NCBI GenBank assembly: GCA_900544555.1 | Contig: UQWD01000006.1 | Span: forward strand, 50,447-114,446 | Source of the DNA: an uncultured Eubacteriales bacterium | Lineage (GTDB): Bacteria; Bacillota; Clostridia; Christensenellales; CAG-138 | Length of the DNA stretch: 64,000 nt | Reading direction: 5' to 3' | Shown: in pieces, positions 1 to 8,494 of the stretch | Numbering within the stretch: position 1 is the first letter of the stretch | Layout of the letters: every line of letters begins with the position of its first letter | The notes under the pieces: model-generated | Databases searched by the model: none | Told to the model about the DNA's origin: nothing | The model's input: the letters and a program-made list of their open reading frames with translations, nothing else | Translations under genes and position numbers: made by a program

Positions 1-1952
1 TTCAGCCAAAATATATTACCCTTCGCGGACGGGGCGACGTGCTGGAGCGCATAAGGAAGGAAGCGAAGAACGCGAAAAAAGTCTATCTGGCGACCGACCC
101 TGACCGCGAGGGAGAGGCTATTTCCTGGCATCTGGCGCAGGTGCTTAAGCTCAGTGAGGAATCCAAGTGCCGGATTGTATTTAATGAAATAACATCCGAC
201 GCCGTTAAACGCTCTATTAAGGGCGCGCGCCCGGTTGATAAAAACCTGGTAAACGCACAGCAGGCGCGGAGGGTTTTGGATCGCCTCGTCGGTTATAAGA
301 TCAGCCCTATACTGTGGGCCAAGGTGCGCAAGGGCTTATCCGCCGGGCGCGTTCAATCGGTCGCGGCGCGGCTGATTTGTGACAGGGAGCAGGAGATAAC
401 GGATTTTATACCCGAGGAATACTGGACGATTGCGGCAAAATTAAAGCATGAAAAATCAAAAAAGACCATTACAGCCAAGTTTTTCGGCTATAACGGCAAA
501 AAGGCCGAGCTGAAGAATGAAGAGGAAGCGAATAAGGCGCTGGATAACTGTCGGAACGCCGGTTTTGTCGTTTCCGACGTAAAAAAGTCGGAGAAGAATA
601 AACACGCGCCCGCGCCGTTTACCACGAGCAGCCTTCAACAGGAAGCGGCAAGAAAGCTTGGCTTTACGACAAAGCACACCATGCTTGTAGCACAGCAGCT
701 CTATGAGGGGGTAGAGCTTCAGGGAAAAGGGACGGCCGGCTTGATTTCCTATATTCGTACGGATTCCGTTCGGATCGCCAAGGAAGCGCAGGAGCAGGCC
801 CTGGCGAACATACGTGAACGCTTTGGGGAACGGTACGCGCCCGAAAAACCGAATGTTTACAAAGGCCGTTCCGGAGCGCAGGACGCGCATGAGGCGATAC
901 GCCCTACGGATATCGCCAATACGCCCCAAACGGTTAAAGCTTCTTTGAGCAACAATCAATATCGTTTATATAAACTGATTTACGAGCGTTTCCTAGCCAG
1001 CCAGATGGCCGATGCGCGTATCGAAACCAATACGGTTACGATTCAGGCGAACGATTGCACGTTTAAGGCAACGGGCGCGCGCACGCTGTTCGACGGGTTT
1101 ACGGCAATCTATACTGAGGGAAAGGACGAGCAGCAGGATGAGATTGTGGCGCTGCCCGAGCTGAACGCGGGCGAAGCGCTTGACTTATTGAACCTCCTGC
1201 CTGAACAGAAATTCACGCAGCCGCCGCCCAGGTACACCGAAGCCTCGCTTGTCAAGGCGCTGGAGGAAAAGGGTATCGGCAGGCCGAGCACATATGCGCC
1301 TATCATATCCACCATCATTGAACGGGGATATGTGCGCCGGGAGAAAAAGCTGCTGACCCCTACGGACTTAGGCTTTGTAGTAACGAATTTGATGAAGGAG
1401 AATTTCAGCGACATCGTAAACGTAGCTTTCACAGCGGCGATGGAGGAGCGGCTGGATCATATTGAAGAAGGGGAACAGGAATGGGTTGAGGTACTAAAGG
1501 AGTTCTACGCGCCGTTTGCTCAGAGCGTGGAGAAAGCATCGCAAACCATTGAAAAAGTGGTCATACCCGATGAGGTGTCGGATATACCCTGTGAAAAATG
1601 CGGGGCGATGATGGTTTATAAAACGGGAAGATACGGGCGGTTTCTTGCGTGTCCGAATTTCCCGCAATGCCGCAACACCAAGCCCATACTTGAAAAAATC
1701 GACGTCCCATGCCCAAAGTGCTCCGCTTCCGTAATTAAACGCAAATCAAAGAACGGTAAGCCGTTCTACGGCTGCGAGAGGTATCCTGAGTGCGATTTCA
1801 CCTCGTGGGATAAGCCCGCGAAAGAGAAATGCCCCTCATGCGGCTCGCTTATGGTTCAAAAGATAGGCCAGCATGGGGCGTATACCATCTGTACGAACAA
1901 GGAATGCTCAAACGCGCACAAGCCGTCGAGAAAGGATGATAAAGATGCATGA
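1..1952 (+). CDS. topA: DNA topoisomerase I (5' truncated by window edge)
   Basis: Type IA topoisomerase that relaxes negative supercoils by single-strand passage. The reading frame is open from the first in-frame codon at base 3, so the beginning lies outside the window; the GTG at 39 is internal. The acidic TOPRIM motif TDPDREGEAISWHL lies near bases 93-135. The catalytic tyrosine is in GLISYIRTDS (codon 750-752). Three C-terminal four-cysteine zinc ribbons follow (about 1585-1670, 1705-1790 and 1825-1905), the usual topoisomerase C4 fingers that bind single-stranded DNA. In related bacteria topA is followed by trmFO, xerC, hslV, hslU and codY; here only a ruined trmFO separates it from hslVU. 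Identity is very secure from the TOPRIM, tyrosine and zinc-ribbon order. Confidence 0.97.
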   Translation, partial: QPKYITLRGRGDVLERIRKEAKNAKKVYLATDPDREGEAISWHLAQVLKLSEESKCRIVFNEITSDAVKRSIKGARPVDKNLVNAQQARRVLDRLVGYKISPILWAKVRKGLSAGRVQSVAARLICDREQEITDFIPEEYWTIAAKLKHEKSKKTITAKFFGYNGKKAELKNEEEANKALDNCRNAGFVVSDVKKSEKNKHAPAPFTTSSLQQEAARKLGFTTKHTMLVAQQLYEGVELQGKGTAGLISYIRTDSVRIAKEAQEQALANIRERFGERYAPEKPNVYKGRSGAQDAHEAIRPTDIANTPQTVKASLSNNQYRLYKLIYERFLASQMADARIETNTVTIQANDCTFKATGARTLFDGFTAIYTEGKDEQQDEIVALPELNAGEALDLLNLLPEQKFTQPPPRYTEASLVKALEEKGIGRPSTYAPIISTIIERGYVRREKKLLTPTDLGFVVTNLMKENFSDIVNVAFTAAMEERLDHIEEGEQEWVEVLKEFYAPFAQSVEKASQTIEKVVIPDEVSDIPCEKCGAMMVYKTGRYGRFLACPNFPQCRNTKPILEKIDVPCPKCSASVIKRKSKNGKPFYGCERYPECDFTSWDKPAKEKCPSCGSLMVQKIGQHGAYTICTNKECSNAHKPSRKDDKDA

Positions 1953-1970
1953 TGCGGTCCGAACGGCCGC

Positions 1971-2603
1971 ATGAGTTTGAGACTACGCGCGAAAGCGTTT
2001 GAAGGTTGCATGCCCGTTGAGGAGATGGTAAGGGAAATGACCCTGGCGTTCGGGCCGCTTAAACCGGTCGGGTTAATGGATGAGCGCACGGGGGAGAAGC
2101 ATCTTGCCGTCGTTTAATTGCGCCGGGACGACGCGGAGGGCAAGCTATGTCGGCTTTCAAACAAACCTGCTCTTTGGAGAACAAAAACCGGTTTTTGGCC
2201 TTTACCCGGCTTGAAATCGGCGCGCTTTCACCGCTATGGGTAATGCACCGCAACACATTCATTCGCTCACCGAAGAAGCTCAAATGGGGTTAAGCGCGGC
2301 GGCGCGACCAGGCCTGTACTTCGCCGGGCAGATAACCGGTGTGGAGGAATATGTGGAGAGTGCTTCAAGCGGGCTTGCGGTGTTTTGAACATGGCGAGGG
2401 CTGAGCCCCGTTGATTTCACGCGCCGCACTGCTAAGGCGGTTTGGCGCATAATGACAGTGGTTACGCGGGTAAGGATTTTCAGTCGATGATTCTTCATGA
2501 TTGAAGCGGTCGAGGGGGCGCCGAGGCATAAACAGGCGCGATAGGCGGCGATAGCCGAGCGGCACTAAACGTTATTCATGACATAATTGAGGAAATAATG
2601 TAA
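1971..2603 (+). pseudogene. trmFO: trmFO remnant (C-terminal half, several frameshifts and stops)
   Basis: Pieces of the C-terminal half of TrmFO, the folate/FAD-dependent tRNA m5U54 methyltransferase, can be read in order but in different frames. KAFEGCMPVEEM and FGPLKPVGLMDERTG (1992-2075) run into a TAA at 2116-2118. YVGFQTNLLFGEQK follows after a shift (about 2144-2185). VMHRNTFIRSPKKL comes in a third frame (about 2238-2280). RPGLYFAGQITGVEEYVESA follows (about 2309-2370), then GYAGKDFQSM (about 2463-2490) and a final ALNVIHDIIEEIM ending at the TAA at 2601-2603. The N-terminal FAD-binding half is absent; topA ends immediately upstream. An intact gene would be about 1.3 kb. The motif order matches the family, so the call is confident; function must be lost. 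Minus-strand open frames over this stretch have no family resemblance. Confidence 0.88.
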
Positions 2604-2615
2604 AGTGTTGCATCA

Positions 2616-2643
2616 TTGACTGGATATATGCTTATGATATGCT
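2616..2643 (+). promoter_or_regulatory. Possible promoter for hslVU
   Basis: TTGACT (2616-2621) and TATGCT (2638-2643) with a 16-base spacer, 40 bases before the hslV start and just after the decayed trmFO. This would let hslVU be transcribed independently of topA. Only a motif match. Confidence 0.4.
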
Positions 2644-2682
2644 ATGATAATTTGAAAGCGAGTTTTTGAAAGGGCGACATAT

Positions 2683-3216
2683 ATGAATTTTGATGGAACG
2701 ACGATTATAGCGGTCCGCCGCGACGGGCACTGCGCCGTTGTCGGTGACGGGCAGGTTACGCTTGGGGAAAAAACGATTATGAAGCATAACGCCAAAAAGG
2801 TACGGCGGTTATATCATGATAAAGTAGTGGTTGGCTTCGCGGGTTCCGTTGCGGACGCCTTTACGCTGTGCGAGCGGTTCGAGGCGAAGCTTGAGCAATA
2901 CAGCGGCGGGCTCAGGCGCGCGGCGGTTTCGTTGGCGCAGGATTGGCGTTCGGAGAAGGCAATGAGGCAGCTTCAGGCCATGCTGATAGCGGCGGACAAG
3001 GATGAGCTGCTCGTTATATCGGGGACTGGGGAGGTCATCAGCCCGGATGACGGCGTGGCCGCCATCGGCTCAGGCGGCATGTACGCGCTGGCCGCCGGCA
3101 AAGCGCTGATGGAGAATACCGGTCTTTCCGCCCGGGAAATTGCGGAAAAATCCATACTTATAGCCAGCGATATATGCGTGTTTACCAACGGCCGCCTTAC
3201 CGTTGAGGAGGTATAG
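2683..3216 (+). CDS. hslV: ATP-dependent protease, proteolytic subunit HslV
   Basis: N-terminal-nucleophile threonine peptidase of the HslVU (ClpQY) protease, cytoplasmic. The 177-residue protein begins MNFDGTTIIAVRRDG; cleavage before Thr6 or its neighbour would expose the catalytic threonine of the TTI(I/V)AVR motif. GDGQVTLG, the GFAGSVADAFTL segment and the C-terminal sodium-binding-type region (SILIASDICVFTN) fit the family. Length is normal. It lies 2 bases before hslU, whose ribosome-binding sequence GAGGAGG is inside the last codons of hslV, so the two are translationally coupled. Secure call. Confidence 0.97.
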   Translation: MNFDGTTIIAVRRDGHCAVVGDGQVTLGEKTIMKHNAKKVRRLYHDKVVVGFAGSVADAFTLCERFEAKLEQYSGGLRRAAVSLAQDWRSEKAMRQLQAMLIAADKDELLVISGTGEVISPDDGVAAIGSGGMYALAAGKALMENTGLSAREIAEKSILIASDICVFTNGRLTVEEV

Positions 3217-3218
3217 AT

Positions 3219-4604
3219 ATGATGACGCCGAGGGAAACAGTGGAAGCGCTCAACAGGTATATTGTCGGGCAGGATAAGGCAAAGCGAGCTGTGGCGATAG
3301 CTTTACGCAACCGGTACAGGCGCAGCAGGCTAAGCGACGAGTTGCGTGATGAGATAACGCCTAAAAACATCATTATGATAGGTCCGACAGGCGTTGGAAA
3401 AACCGAAATAGCGCGCAGGCTCGCAAAGCTGGTGGAAGCGCCGTTCGTAAAGATAGAGGCGACGAAATTCACCGAGGTTGGTTATGTAGGGCGCGATGTG
3501 GATTCCATGATACGCGATCTGGTAGACGCTTCGATACGGCTGTGCAAATCTAATAAGCTTGAGCAGGTGCGCATGGTCGCCGAAGCCGCCGCTGAGCAGA
3601 GGCTCGCGGATCTTTTAGCTCCGTCTCGTAAAAAGCACGCGGCGCAGCCGGCAAACCCCATCCAACTGCTGCTCGGCGCGGGCGCTCAGCCGCCTGAGCC
3701 GGAGCTTGACGAAACGGAAAAAGCGGAGCGCATTTCAAAAAAAGAAGCCATACTACGCGATCTTCGAGCAGGCGTTTTAGAGGGGCAGATGGTGGATGTG
3801 GAGGTATCCGAGTCCGCCACTGGCAGCGATACCATGATTGCGATGGGCATTGACCTAAATGTCAACGAGATGCTAGGCGGCATCCTACCCAAAAAAAAGA
3901 AAACGCGCCATATTCCCGTGCGGGAGGCTCGCAAAATATTGATTCAGGAGGAATCTGAAAAGCTGATTGATATGGATTCCGTTATCAGCGAGGCGCTCGA
4001 TAAGGCGGAGCAGGAAGGCATAATATTTATTGACGAGATAGACAAAATCGCCGCAAACCACCGCGGCGGGAGCGGCCCGGACATTTCAAGGGAGGGCGTG
4101 CAGCGCGATATCCTGCCCATTGTGGAGGGCTCCACGGTCAGCACGAAATACGGGCCGATTAAAACGGATTTTATCCTGTTTATTGCGGCGGGCGCTTTCC
4201 ATGTTTCAAAGGTTTCGGATCTTATCCCAGAGCTGCAGGGCAGATTTCCCATAAAGGTAGAGCTAAATGCCTTGACCGTTGACGATTACAAGCGGATTTT
4301 GACGCAGCCGCAAAACGCCGTTATAAAACAGTACGCTCAGCTGTTAAGCGCGGATAACGTGAACCTTTCCTTTACGGACGACGCGCTGACGGAGATCGCG
4401 CGCTACGCCTTTACCGCGAATGAAACAACGGAAAATATCGGCGCGCGCAGGCTGCACACAATAATCGAGAACCTGCTTGAGGATATATCGTTTAACGCGG
4501 GCGGGGAGCATCCGTTGATAGACGTTACAGTTGACGGCCGTTATGTTAAGGAGCATTTTGCCAACACGGACGCGGCTGAGGATCTCCAGCGGTTTATCCT
4601 GTAA
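3219..4604 (+). CDS. hslU: HslU, ATPase subunit of the HslVU protease
   Basis: AAA+ unfoldase that forms hexamers on HslV and feeds it substrates. The 461-residue protein has the N-terminal TPRETVEALNRYIVGQDKAK segment, Walker A GPTGVGKTEIARRLAK (about residues 55-70), an inserted I-domain (about 120-230) rich in charged residues, Walker B GIIFIDEIDKIAA, and sensor/arginine-finger segments near ELQGRFPIKVEL and NIGARRLHTI. The C-terminal tail ending RFIL is the type that docks between HslV subunits. The start is the first of two ATG codons following GAGGAGG. CodY, often next, is absent; trmL follows 25 bases later. Confidence 0.97.
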   Translation: MMTPRETVEALNRYIVGQDKAKRAVAIALRNRYRRSRLSDELRDEITPKNIIMIGPTGVGKTEIARRLAKLVEAPFVKIEATKFTEVGYVGRDVDSMIRDLVDASIRLCKSNKLEQVRMVAEAAAEQRLADLLAPSRKKHAAQPANPIQLLLGAGAQPPEPELDETEKAERISKKEAILRDLRAGVLEGQMVDVEVSESATGSDTMIAMGIDLNVNEMLGGILPKKKKTRHIPVREARKILIQEESEKLIDMDSVISEALDKAEQEGIIFIDEIDKIAANHRGGSGPDISREGVQRDILPIVEGSTVSTKYGPIKTDFILFIAAGAFHVSKVSDLIPELQGRFPIKVELNALTVDDYKRILTQPQNAVIKQYAQLLSADNVNLSFTDDALTEIARYAFTANETTENIGARRLHTIIENLLEDISFNAGGEHPLIDVTVDGRYVKEHFANTDAAEDLQRFIL

Positions 4605-4629
4605 TTTGAGCCTTTAACGGAGGGCTACA

Positions 4630-5091
4630 ATGTTCCATATCGTTTTAGTGGAGCCTGAGATACCGCAGAATACGGGCAACATCGCAAGAACATGCGCGGT
4701 TACGGGTTGTGCGCTTCATCTGGTGAGGCCGCTCGGGTTTGAGATAGACGACAAAAAACTCAAACGCGCGGGGCTTGATTATTGGCATAGCCTTGAGATC
4801 CATTATCATAACAGCTTTGAAGAGCTTGAACGAGAGCATGAGGGAGGCCGGTTCCATCTGGCCTCAACCCACGCGGCCGCGCGCTATACAGACGCGCGCT
4901 ATCAGGACGGCGATTTTTTGGTATTCGGCAAGGAAACCGCCGGCCTGGGCAAAGGCTTACTCAGCAGGCGCGCTAAGGACGCGATACGCATACCCATGAT
5001 GCAAGGGCAGCGTTCTCTCAACCTTTCCAACTCAGCGGCTGTGGTGCTGTATGAGGCGCTGCGCCAAACAGGTTTCCCGCTTCTTCAATGA
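4630..5091 (+). CDS. trmL: tRNA (cytidine/uridine-34-2'-O)-methyltransferase TrmL (CspR/YibK family)
   Basis: SPOUT-class methyltransferase of 153 residues that 2'-O-methylates the wobble position of certain leucine tRNAs. It opens with MFHIVLVEPEIPQNTGNIAR, the family signature for motif 1, followed by LVRPLGFEIDDKKLKRAGLDYW. FGKETAGL and IPMMQGQRSLNLSNSAAVV near the C terminus form the trefoil-knot SAM-binding loops. Ribosome-binding site GGAGGG lies just before the ATG. Same strand and close to hslU, probably co-transcribed. Length and all motifs are typical. Confidence 0.93.
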   Translation: MFHIVLVEPEIPQNTGNIARTCAVTGCALHLVRPLGFEIDDKKLKRAGLDYWHSLEIHYHNSFEELEREHEGGRFHLASTHAAARYTDARYQDGDFLVFGKETAGLGKGLLSRRAKDAIRIPMMQGQRSLNLSNSAAVVLYEALRQTGFPLLQ

Positions 5092-5158
5092 GCGATGCGC
5101 TCATTAAAGAGGCGTTGAGATGATTCTTCAAAAAACCGGTATAATTTCAGAATTTTTC

Positions 5159-5187
5159 TTGACAGCGTTAACAAGCTTGTTTACAAT
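5159..5187 (+). promoter_or_regulatory. Promoter of the rplM-rpsI operon
   Basis: TTGACA (5159-5164), 17-base spacer, TACAAT (5182-5187): a near-consensus housekeeping promoter placed about 115 bases upstream of rplM and beyond the trmL stop. Confidence 0.85.
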
Positions 5188-5193
5188 AAAGCT

Positions 5194-5300
5194 TGTGTGT
5201 TTATTATGATTGGCGGTATGCGCCACAGCCCCGGTAGCAGCTGCAACGCATAATAGCAAATGGATTTACGAAATGATTTTACCATTTGGGAGGATAAGCC
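5194..5300 (+). promoter_or_regulatory. 5' leader of rplM, possible ribosomal-protein leader
   Basis: About 105 transcribed bases lie between the predicted start of transcription and rplM. The stretch can fold into short G+C-rich hairpins (for example GGCGGTATGCGCC at 5211-5223). L13 leaders that mediate autoregulation are known in Firmicutes, but I cannot confirm a match by eye. The rplM ribosome-binding site GGGAGGA is at its end. Confidence 0.35.
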
Positions 5301-5732
5301 ATGAAAACCTATATGGCAAAGCGCGAAACCCTCGAGCGTAAGTGGTATGTTGTCGATGCGGACGGTATGGTATTAGGCCGCCTCGCTTCACAGGTTGCCG
5401 CCATACTTCGCGGGAAGCACAAGCCAATATATACGCCGCATGTTGATACTGGCGATCATGTTATTATTATCAACGCGGATAAAGTTACCCTTACGGGGAA
5501 CAAGCTTGATCAAAAGAAATATTACCGCCACACGGGATATCCGGGAGGAATCCGGGAGACCTCGTACCGTACGCTGATGGAGAAAAAGCCGGAATTTGCG
5601 GTTTACGAGGCTGTTCGCCGCATGATGCCCAAAGGCCCGTTGGGAAGGCAAATGCTCAAAAAGCTGCGCGTATATCGCGGAACGGATCACCAGCACTCGG
5701 CGCAGATGCCCGAGACGCTCGTGCTCAAGTAA
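5301..5732 (+). CDS. rplM: 50S ribosomal protein L13
   Basis: Large-subunit ribosomal protein, 143 residues, normal length. It begins MKTYMAKRETLERKWYVVDA and contains the characteristic GRLASQVAAILRGKHKP, the HVDTGDHVIIINADKVTLTG segment and the KKYYRHTGYPGG motif. RMMPKGPLGRQMLKKLRVY and the HQHSAQMPE ending are also diagnostic. ATG follows GGGAGGATAAGCC. First gene of a two-gene operon with rpsI, driven by the promoter at 5159-5187. Confidence 0.98.
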   Translation: MKTYMAKRETLERKWYVVDADGMVLGRLASQVAAILRGKHKPIYTPHVDTGDHVIIINADKVTLTGNKLDQKKYYRHTGYPGGIRETSYRTLMEKKPEFAVYEAVRRMMPKGPLGRQMLKKLRVYRGTDHQHSAQMPETLVLK

Positions 5733-5750
5733 TATGGGAAGGAGAAACAG

Positions 5751-6146
5751 ATGATGGAGAAGGTTCAATATCTAGGTACCGGAAGGCGTAAGAAATCTGT
5801 CGCGCGCGTCCGTCTGCTTCCCGGGGGCGGCAGCATTATGATTAATAAGCGCGATTTGGAGGAATACTTTGGCCTTGAAACGCTTAAAATGATAGTCCGC
5901 GCTCCTCTGGTTTTAACAGGAACCGACGGCAAGTACGACGTGTTGGTTAACGTCTATGGCGGGGGTACGACCGGCCAGGCCGGCGCTATCCGTCACGGCA
6001 TATCCCGCGCGCTGCTTATTGCGGATCCCTCGTTGCGCGGGGCGCTGAAAAAAGCGGGATTCCTTACGCGCGATCCGCGCATGAAGGAAAGGAAAAAGTA
6101 CGGCTTGAAGGCTGCGCGCCGCGCGCCGCAGTTCTCAAAGAGATAA
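5751..6146 (+). CDS. rpsI: 30S ribosomal protein S9
   Basis: Small-subunit ribosomal protein, 131 residues. Family signatures: YLGTGRRKKSVARVRLLPG at the N terminus, NVYGGGTTGQAGAIRHGISR in the middle, and the extended C-terminal tail ending PQFSKR that reaches the P-site tRNA. Two ATG codons are possible (5751 or 5754); the Shine-Dalgarno AAGGAG lies 7-10 bases upstream. Followed by a strong terminator at 6225-6264. Confidence 0.98.
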   Translation: MMEKVQYLGTGRRKKSVARVRLLPGGGSIMINKRDLEEYFGLETLKMIVRAPLVLTGTDGKYDVLVNVYGGGTTGQAGAIRHGISRALLIADPSLRGALKKAGFLTRDPRMKERKKYGLKAARRAPQFSKR

Positions 6147-6224
6147 TTCGCTCTTGTATCCGTGAACGGTCTAAGTTCGTCTTTATGGCGATAAATCGTA
6201 CCTCGGTATTAAAAATGTTTATCA

Positions 6225-6264
6225 GGATGTTTTCATGGGTTTCGCCATGGGAACATCCTTTTTT
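6225..6264 (+). terminator. Rho-independent terminator after rpsI
   Basis: Inverted repeat GGATGTTTTCATGG (6225-6238) against CCATGGGAACATCC (6245-6258) with one mismatch, followed by six T residues. About 80 bases after the rpsI stop. Confidence 0.92.
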
Positions 6265-6781
6265 ATCAATGTAATACGGTGCATGCTGCTTCTCTCAACT
6301 CTTATAGCTTCGTCTATAGTTCATAGACAGTTAAGGCTATCATAAATCCGTTATAGTAGAATTTGGCTTTTCACCGTGCCGCACTGATTTAGCGACGTTG
6401 ACCGGAGCCTTCGAAACAGTTTCCGTACCTGATTAGTACTTTAAAGATTTTCGGATTGCATTTACATCGCCGCAGTAAACATGTCTTTAACTCTTCTAGC
6501 ATTCGTTTAAATAATATATTTTAAGCGGGATACGTAAATTAGTTTTGATATATATTTATATATAAAATCCCTAGTAAGTAAAATGATGTATAGAATGTTC
6601 AAATAAAGAACCTAAAATCGAAAAAAACATAATCGCTTACCATTACAAGGCTTGCCGACATTAAATCTAAGCAACATCCCGGCGCGGGCCTTAAAATTCG
6701 GGACGTGCTTGATCTTATTGCTTGAACAGGCGAAATGTACTATATTATGATCATGGAATTAAGAAAGGCATGGTAAAAGGA
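6265..6781. other. Gene-poor gap between rpsI and prmA
   Basis: An A+T-rich stretch with no credible full gene. Bases 6645-6725 read as a short coding-like tail (LADIKSKQHPGAG, then LKIRDVLDLIA and a stop) without a start or a recognisable family, so it may be the end of a deleted gene. A TATTAT-like box lies at 6743-6748 but its -35 is poor. Nothing else can be supported. Confidence 0.5.
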
Positions 6782-7756
6782 ATGAACTGGGTTGAGTTGG
6801 AGATTACTACCACGGCCGCCGGTGTTGACGTTGTTTACGCCCGCCTTGACGCGCTGGGGATTTCACAGATAGAGATCAGGCAAGGGCGGGAAGAACTTAA
6901 AGGCTTGCTGGAGGAGACTTCAAAATATTGGGATTTTGCGGATTTGGATGAGATCGGTGAGCAAAACGATACAAGCGTAGTCGCATACTGGGCGGATCTG
7001 CCGGAAAACCGGGCGCTGCTTGAAGCCGTATCGGCGGGGATGCAAGAGCTAAAAAGCGCCGACATTGGCATAGACTTAGGTTCGCTCAACCTCAGCCATA
7101 AAATTGTGGGTGAAGAGGATTGGGCGAACAACTGGAAAGCCTATTATAAGCCTATAGAGGTCGGAGGGCGGCTGCTTATCTGCCCTTCATGGGAAAAACC
7201 GGTTAACCGGCAGGGAAGGGTCGTTCTCCTCCTTGATCCGGGGATGGCGTTTGGAACGGGGAACCACCACACTACGCGCATGTGCCTGGAGCTTATTGAA
7301 GCGTATATGGGTAACGGCGCGCGCATGCTGGACATCGGCTGCGGAAGCGGCATTCTTGCTATTGCCGGGCTGCTGTTAGGCGCTAAAGCCGCCGTTGGAA
7401 TCGATATTGATCCCGCCGCCAGCCGTGTCGCCGTGGAAAATGCGGCTTTAAACGGCTTGCGGCAGCCGGATATTACCTTTGAGACCGGCGATATACTTGC
7501 TGAGCCTAAATGGGCTGAAAAATGGGGCAATGCCCCCTTTGATATCGTAACGGCGAACATTGTGGCTGGCGTGATTATACCGCTCATGCCGATGATTCCA
7601 CAAATGCTCAAAAAGAATGGATTTTTCATCGCGTCCGGGATTATTGCAGACCGCGCTGCTCAGGTTGAAGCGGCTGCAAAAGACAGTGGGCTACATTTGG
7701 TAAACGTCGTTCAAAGCGGCGATTGGTTCGCCATGCTCGCGCAGAAGGCGGTTTGA
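6782..7756 (+). CDS. prmA: Ribosomal protein L11 methyltransferase
   Basis: SAM-dependent trimethylation of ribosomal protein L11. I start at ATG 6782 (MNWVELEITTTAAG, 324 residues) because the family begins with this sequence; ATG 6770 and an upstream TTG at 6722 are alternatives. The N-terminal substrate-recognition domain (1-120) is followed by the linker DPGMAFGTGNHHTT, the SAM-binding motif LDIGCGSGILAIAG (about residue 182-195) and the catalytic-loop NIVAGVIIPL region. One base separates it from rsmE, which is the common Firmicutes order prmA-rsmE-mtaB. The post-I motif VGIDIDPAA fits a class I fold. Confidence 0.95.
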   Translation: MNWVELEITTTAAGVDVVYARLDALGISQIEIRQGREELKGLLEETSKYWDFADLDEIGEQNDTSVVAYWADLPENRALLEAVSAGMQELKSADIGIDLGSLNLSHKIVGEEDWANNWKAYYKPIEVGGRLLICPSWEKPVNRQGRVVLLLDPGMAFGTGNHHTTRMCLELIEAYMGNGARMLDIGCGSGILAIAGLLLGAKAAVGIDIDPAASRVAVENAALNGLRQPDITFETGDILAEPKWAEKWGNAPFDIVTANIVAGVIIPLMPMIPQMLKKNGFFIASGIIADRAAQVEAAAKDSGLHLVNVVQSGDWFAMLAQKAV

Positions 7757-7757
7757 T

Positions 7758-8489
7758 ATGCACCGTTTTTTTATCGGAGAGGATCAAATTATTAACGGGA
7801 ATGAGGCCTGTATAACCGGCAGCGACGCGGATCATGCGAAAAAAGTGCTTCGGCTGCGTGAGGACGACGCTGTAATCATTCTCGATGGCAAGGGTATGGA
7901 GTATACGGGCCGTATCATCACCTTAGACGGGAAGGTCTTGCGCGTCGCGCTTGGCGCCCCGTCCGCCTGCGCCGCGGAGCCGAGCGTTGAGGCTACGCTC
8001 TTTCAATGCCTGCCAAAGGCGGGCAAAATGGATTTGATAATACAAAAAACGGTCGAGCTTGGGATAAGCCGAATTGTCCCTGTGCTTTCACATAGGTGCG
8101 TCGCCAGACCGGAAGCGGGCGATATGAAGAAGCGTGTAACGCGGTATCAGCGAATCGCATATGAAGCCGCTAAACAGTGCGGGAGGGGGATTATACCGAA
8201 GGTTAATGATGCCGTTAAACTTGAGGAGGCTTCGGAAAAAGGCGCGGGGCTCCTGATTTTTGCGGATGAGGAGGAGAAGGATACGAGCCTCAAACGGCGG
8301 CTGCGCGGAGCGCAATCACCAGAGAAGGTAAGCTTTCTTATCGGGCCAGAGGGAGGTTTGGCGCGTGAGGAGGCTAAACTGCTCGCATTAGCCGGCTGGC
8401 ATCCGGTAACGCTGGGGAAGCGCATTTTGCGCACGGAAACGGCTCCGATCGCCCTGTTGGCAATGCTGATGTATGAACTGGAGGGGTAA
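7758..8489 (+). CDS. rsmE: 16S rRNA (uracil-1498-N3)-methyltransferase
   Basis: SPOUT methyltransferase acting on U1498 of 16S rRNA in the assembled 30S subunit; 243 residues. The N-terminal PUA-like domain carries HRFFI and DHAKKVLRLREDD; the C-terminal knot carries KMDLIIQKTVELGI, the SAM loop LIGPEGGLAREE and LGKRILRTETAP, all family hallmarks. It starts 1 base after prmA and ends 5 bases before mtaB, so it is part of one transcript. Confidence 0.96.
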   Translation: MHRFFIGEDQIINGNEACITGSDADHAKKVLRLREDDAVIILDGKGMEYTGRIITLDGKVLRVALGAPSACAAEPSVEATLFQCLPKAGKMDLIIQKTVELGISRIVPVLSHRCVARPEAGDMKKRVTRYQRIAYEAAKQCGRGIIPKVNDAVKLEEASEKGAGLLIFADEEEKDTSLKRRLRGAQSPEKVSFLIGPEGGLAREEAKLLALAGWHPVTLGKRILRTETAPIALLAMLMYELEG

Positions 8490-8494
8490 AGCGC

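Noticed and set aside
2059..2565. Minus-strand open frames over 2059-2283, 2280-2498 and 2365-2565
   Set aside because: They lie antisense to recognisable TrmFO blocks on the plus strand and have no family resemblance.
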